A DNA stretch of 54,128 bases. It comes from Acidobacteriota bacterium. GTDB taxonomy: Bacteria > Acidobacteriota > Holophagae > Thermotomaculales > Thermotomaculaceae. The translations under genes and the position numbers were made by a program. The notes under the pieces are model-generated. The model made no database searches, was not told the origin of the DNA, and saw only the letters and a list, made by a program, of their open reading frames with translations. Position 1 is the stretch's first letter, and every line of letters begins with the position of its first letter. The stretch spans positions 1 through 54,128 of the forward strand of contig JAADJC010000019.1 of NCBI GenBank assembly GCA_013151025.1, written 5' to 3'. This document shows positions 53,354-54,128 of this stretch, one piece after another.

Positions 53354-54085
53354 CTAACAGATGAAACCGAGAATTTCCCGGGCAATTTTGGTATAGGTTC
53401 CGTCCTTTTCGTATAAAACCACTTGGTCAGGCAGAGTCTCTTTTTCACCAGTGCCAAACCGTACCAGCACAAGGGATGCCTCTCTATCGGAAAAAGAATG
53501 GACCTGAATCCGGTGAGTTGCAACCAACCCGGCTTGTTCTCCAAACCCTTCCCAGTCAGTGAAATTACTACAGGGTAATACAAGATACAATCCCGCATTA
53601 TCATTTGCCCGCATTCGAAGAAAAGCGGCGAACAAATCCATTGGCGGCAGAAAAAACCAGTTCCTTGCAACTGCCCGCTGACGGTTGACTGAAATTCGTC
53701 CGGACTTCGGGTTTCGAAACGGTGGATTGCATACCACAATATCCGGCTTCATATCGGGTATCGCAAAGCGCACATCTTCACAACGAACCGTGAATTCACG
53801 ACCCGACATTGGGTTATGACTTACATTACGGACTGCGTACCGACAAAGGTCCGGCTGAATCTCAAAGAGCTCAAATTTCCTGAAGCAAGGAGATGTTGCT
53901 GCCATCAGAAGAGGGACGACCCCACTCCCGCAGCCGAACTCAACCACCTGTTCACCCTGGAAACGAGACGCAAAAAAAGCCAGCAAAAAAGCATCAATGG
54001 AATATCGATATCCTTTTGCCGGCTGTTCCAGTTTTAGTCCGAAAGCAGCGGTTGATTCTACACCGGGATCATAAATGCCGTGCAA
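53354..54085 (-). CDS. TrmN6-like adenine-N6 methyltransferase
   Basis: The 243-residue protein has the class I SAM fold with YSIDAFLLAFFA, VVEFGCGSGVVPLLMA (motif I) and the N6-adenine/amine active site VVCNPPF. This is the pattern of tRNA1(Val) adenine-37 N6-methyltransferase YfiC/TrmN6. The start is TTG 54085, directly after an in-frame stop (TGA 54089-54091); no ATG near the start fits, and the ribosome site is weak. It is separated from the RdgC-like gene by 9 bp. The last 43 bases of the window show no other gene. Confidence 0.8.
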   Translation of the reverse strand: MHGIYDPGVESTAAFGLKLEQPAKGYRYSIDAFLLAFFASRFQGEQVVEFGCGSGVVPLLMAATSPCFRKFELFEIQPDLCRYAVRNVSHNPMSGREFTVRCEDVRFAIPDMKPDIVVCNPPFRNPKSGRISVNRQRAVARNWFFLPPMDLFAAFLRMRANDNAGLYLVLPCSNFTDWEGFGEQAGLVATHRIQVHSFSDREASLVLVRFGTGEKETLPDQVVLYEKDGTYTKIAREILGFIC

Positions 54086-54128
54086 CTTTCAACCGTACGG
54101 AAGCTCGGGCGAATGCCAATCTTGCTCT

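Overview
The window is a dense bacterial chromosome segment of roughly even base composition, judged by eye. It holds about 54 protein genes, two leucine tRNAs and no rRNA, phage, insertion sequence or CRISPR array. The organism is a diderm: it has a LolA carrier, an OmpA-domain protein, an LPS-kinase-like protein and diaminopimelate epimerase. It also looks anaerobic and sodium-energised, with OadB/OadG/biotin-carrier decarboxylase subunits, a lactate-utilisation-type Fe-S protein and a tryptophanyl-tRNA synthetase carrying a probable [4Fe-4S] motif. DUF4388, MerR, ECF sigma and PqqD/HprK-like genes would fit an Acidobacteriota/Aminicenantes-like or deltaproteobacterial-like lineage. The phylum is only a guess.

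Layout, left to right. 1-2 kb: end of a sodium-pump decarboxylase operon. 2-3.6 kb: trxB with its own promoter and terminator, then a DUF456 membrane protein. 3.5-7.7 kb (minus): a four-gene operon of a TPR/zinc-ribbon membrane protein, a DUF4388 protein and two unknowns. 8-9.1 kb: an exported amidotransferase-like protein. 9.3-18.9 kb (plus): tRNA-Leu(UAG), then tig-clpP-clpX-lon-engB-rho-lolA-dapF and a secreted protein, nearly all overlapping or abutting. 19-22.5 kb (minus): flavoprotein, radical SAM protein, ECF sigma factor, anti-sigma factor and a secretin-domain protein. 22.8 kb: a CAP-domain protein. 24-27.2 kb (minus): MerR regulator, kinase-like protein, truncated LutC-like protein and a LutB-LutA fusion.

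27.4-34.1 kb is the most unusual region. A flippase lies divergent to a translationally coupled operon of PqqD-like, HprK-like, three glycosyltransferases and a NTP_transf_5 nucleotidyltransferase. It looks like a surface-glycan assembly locus with a peptide-chaperone/kinase module but no recognisable peptide substrate. 34-37.5 kb: a secreted propeller-like protein, a DUF4892-like/OmpA protein, a C45-type hydrolase and tRNA-Leu(UAA). 37.5-43.7 kb (minus): M50 protease-trpS-scpA-scpB-rluB-hisC-cmk-membrane protein. 44-45 kb: a Phd/RelE-type toxin-antitoxin pair between two nearly identical 130-bp direct repeats. 45-48.2 kb (minus): cheR and two secreted unknowns. 48.3-50.4 kb: a ferritin-like protein and an AmpG-like transporter. 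50.4-54.1 kb (minus): a methyltransferase, an RdgC-like gene in two pieces and an N-acetylmuramoyl-L-alanine amidase broken by an apparent one-base deletion.

Two dispersed intergenic repeat families recur through the window. One is a 130-bp element with a near-identical pair, one diverged copy and fragments. The other is a short hairpin repeat with a common A/T-rich flank. The larger element reaches into the 3' ends of at least two genes.
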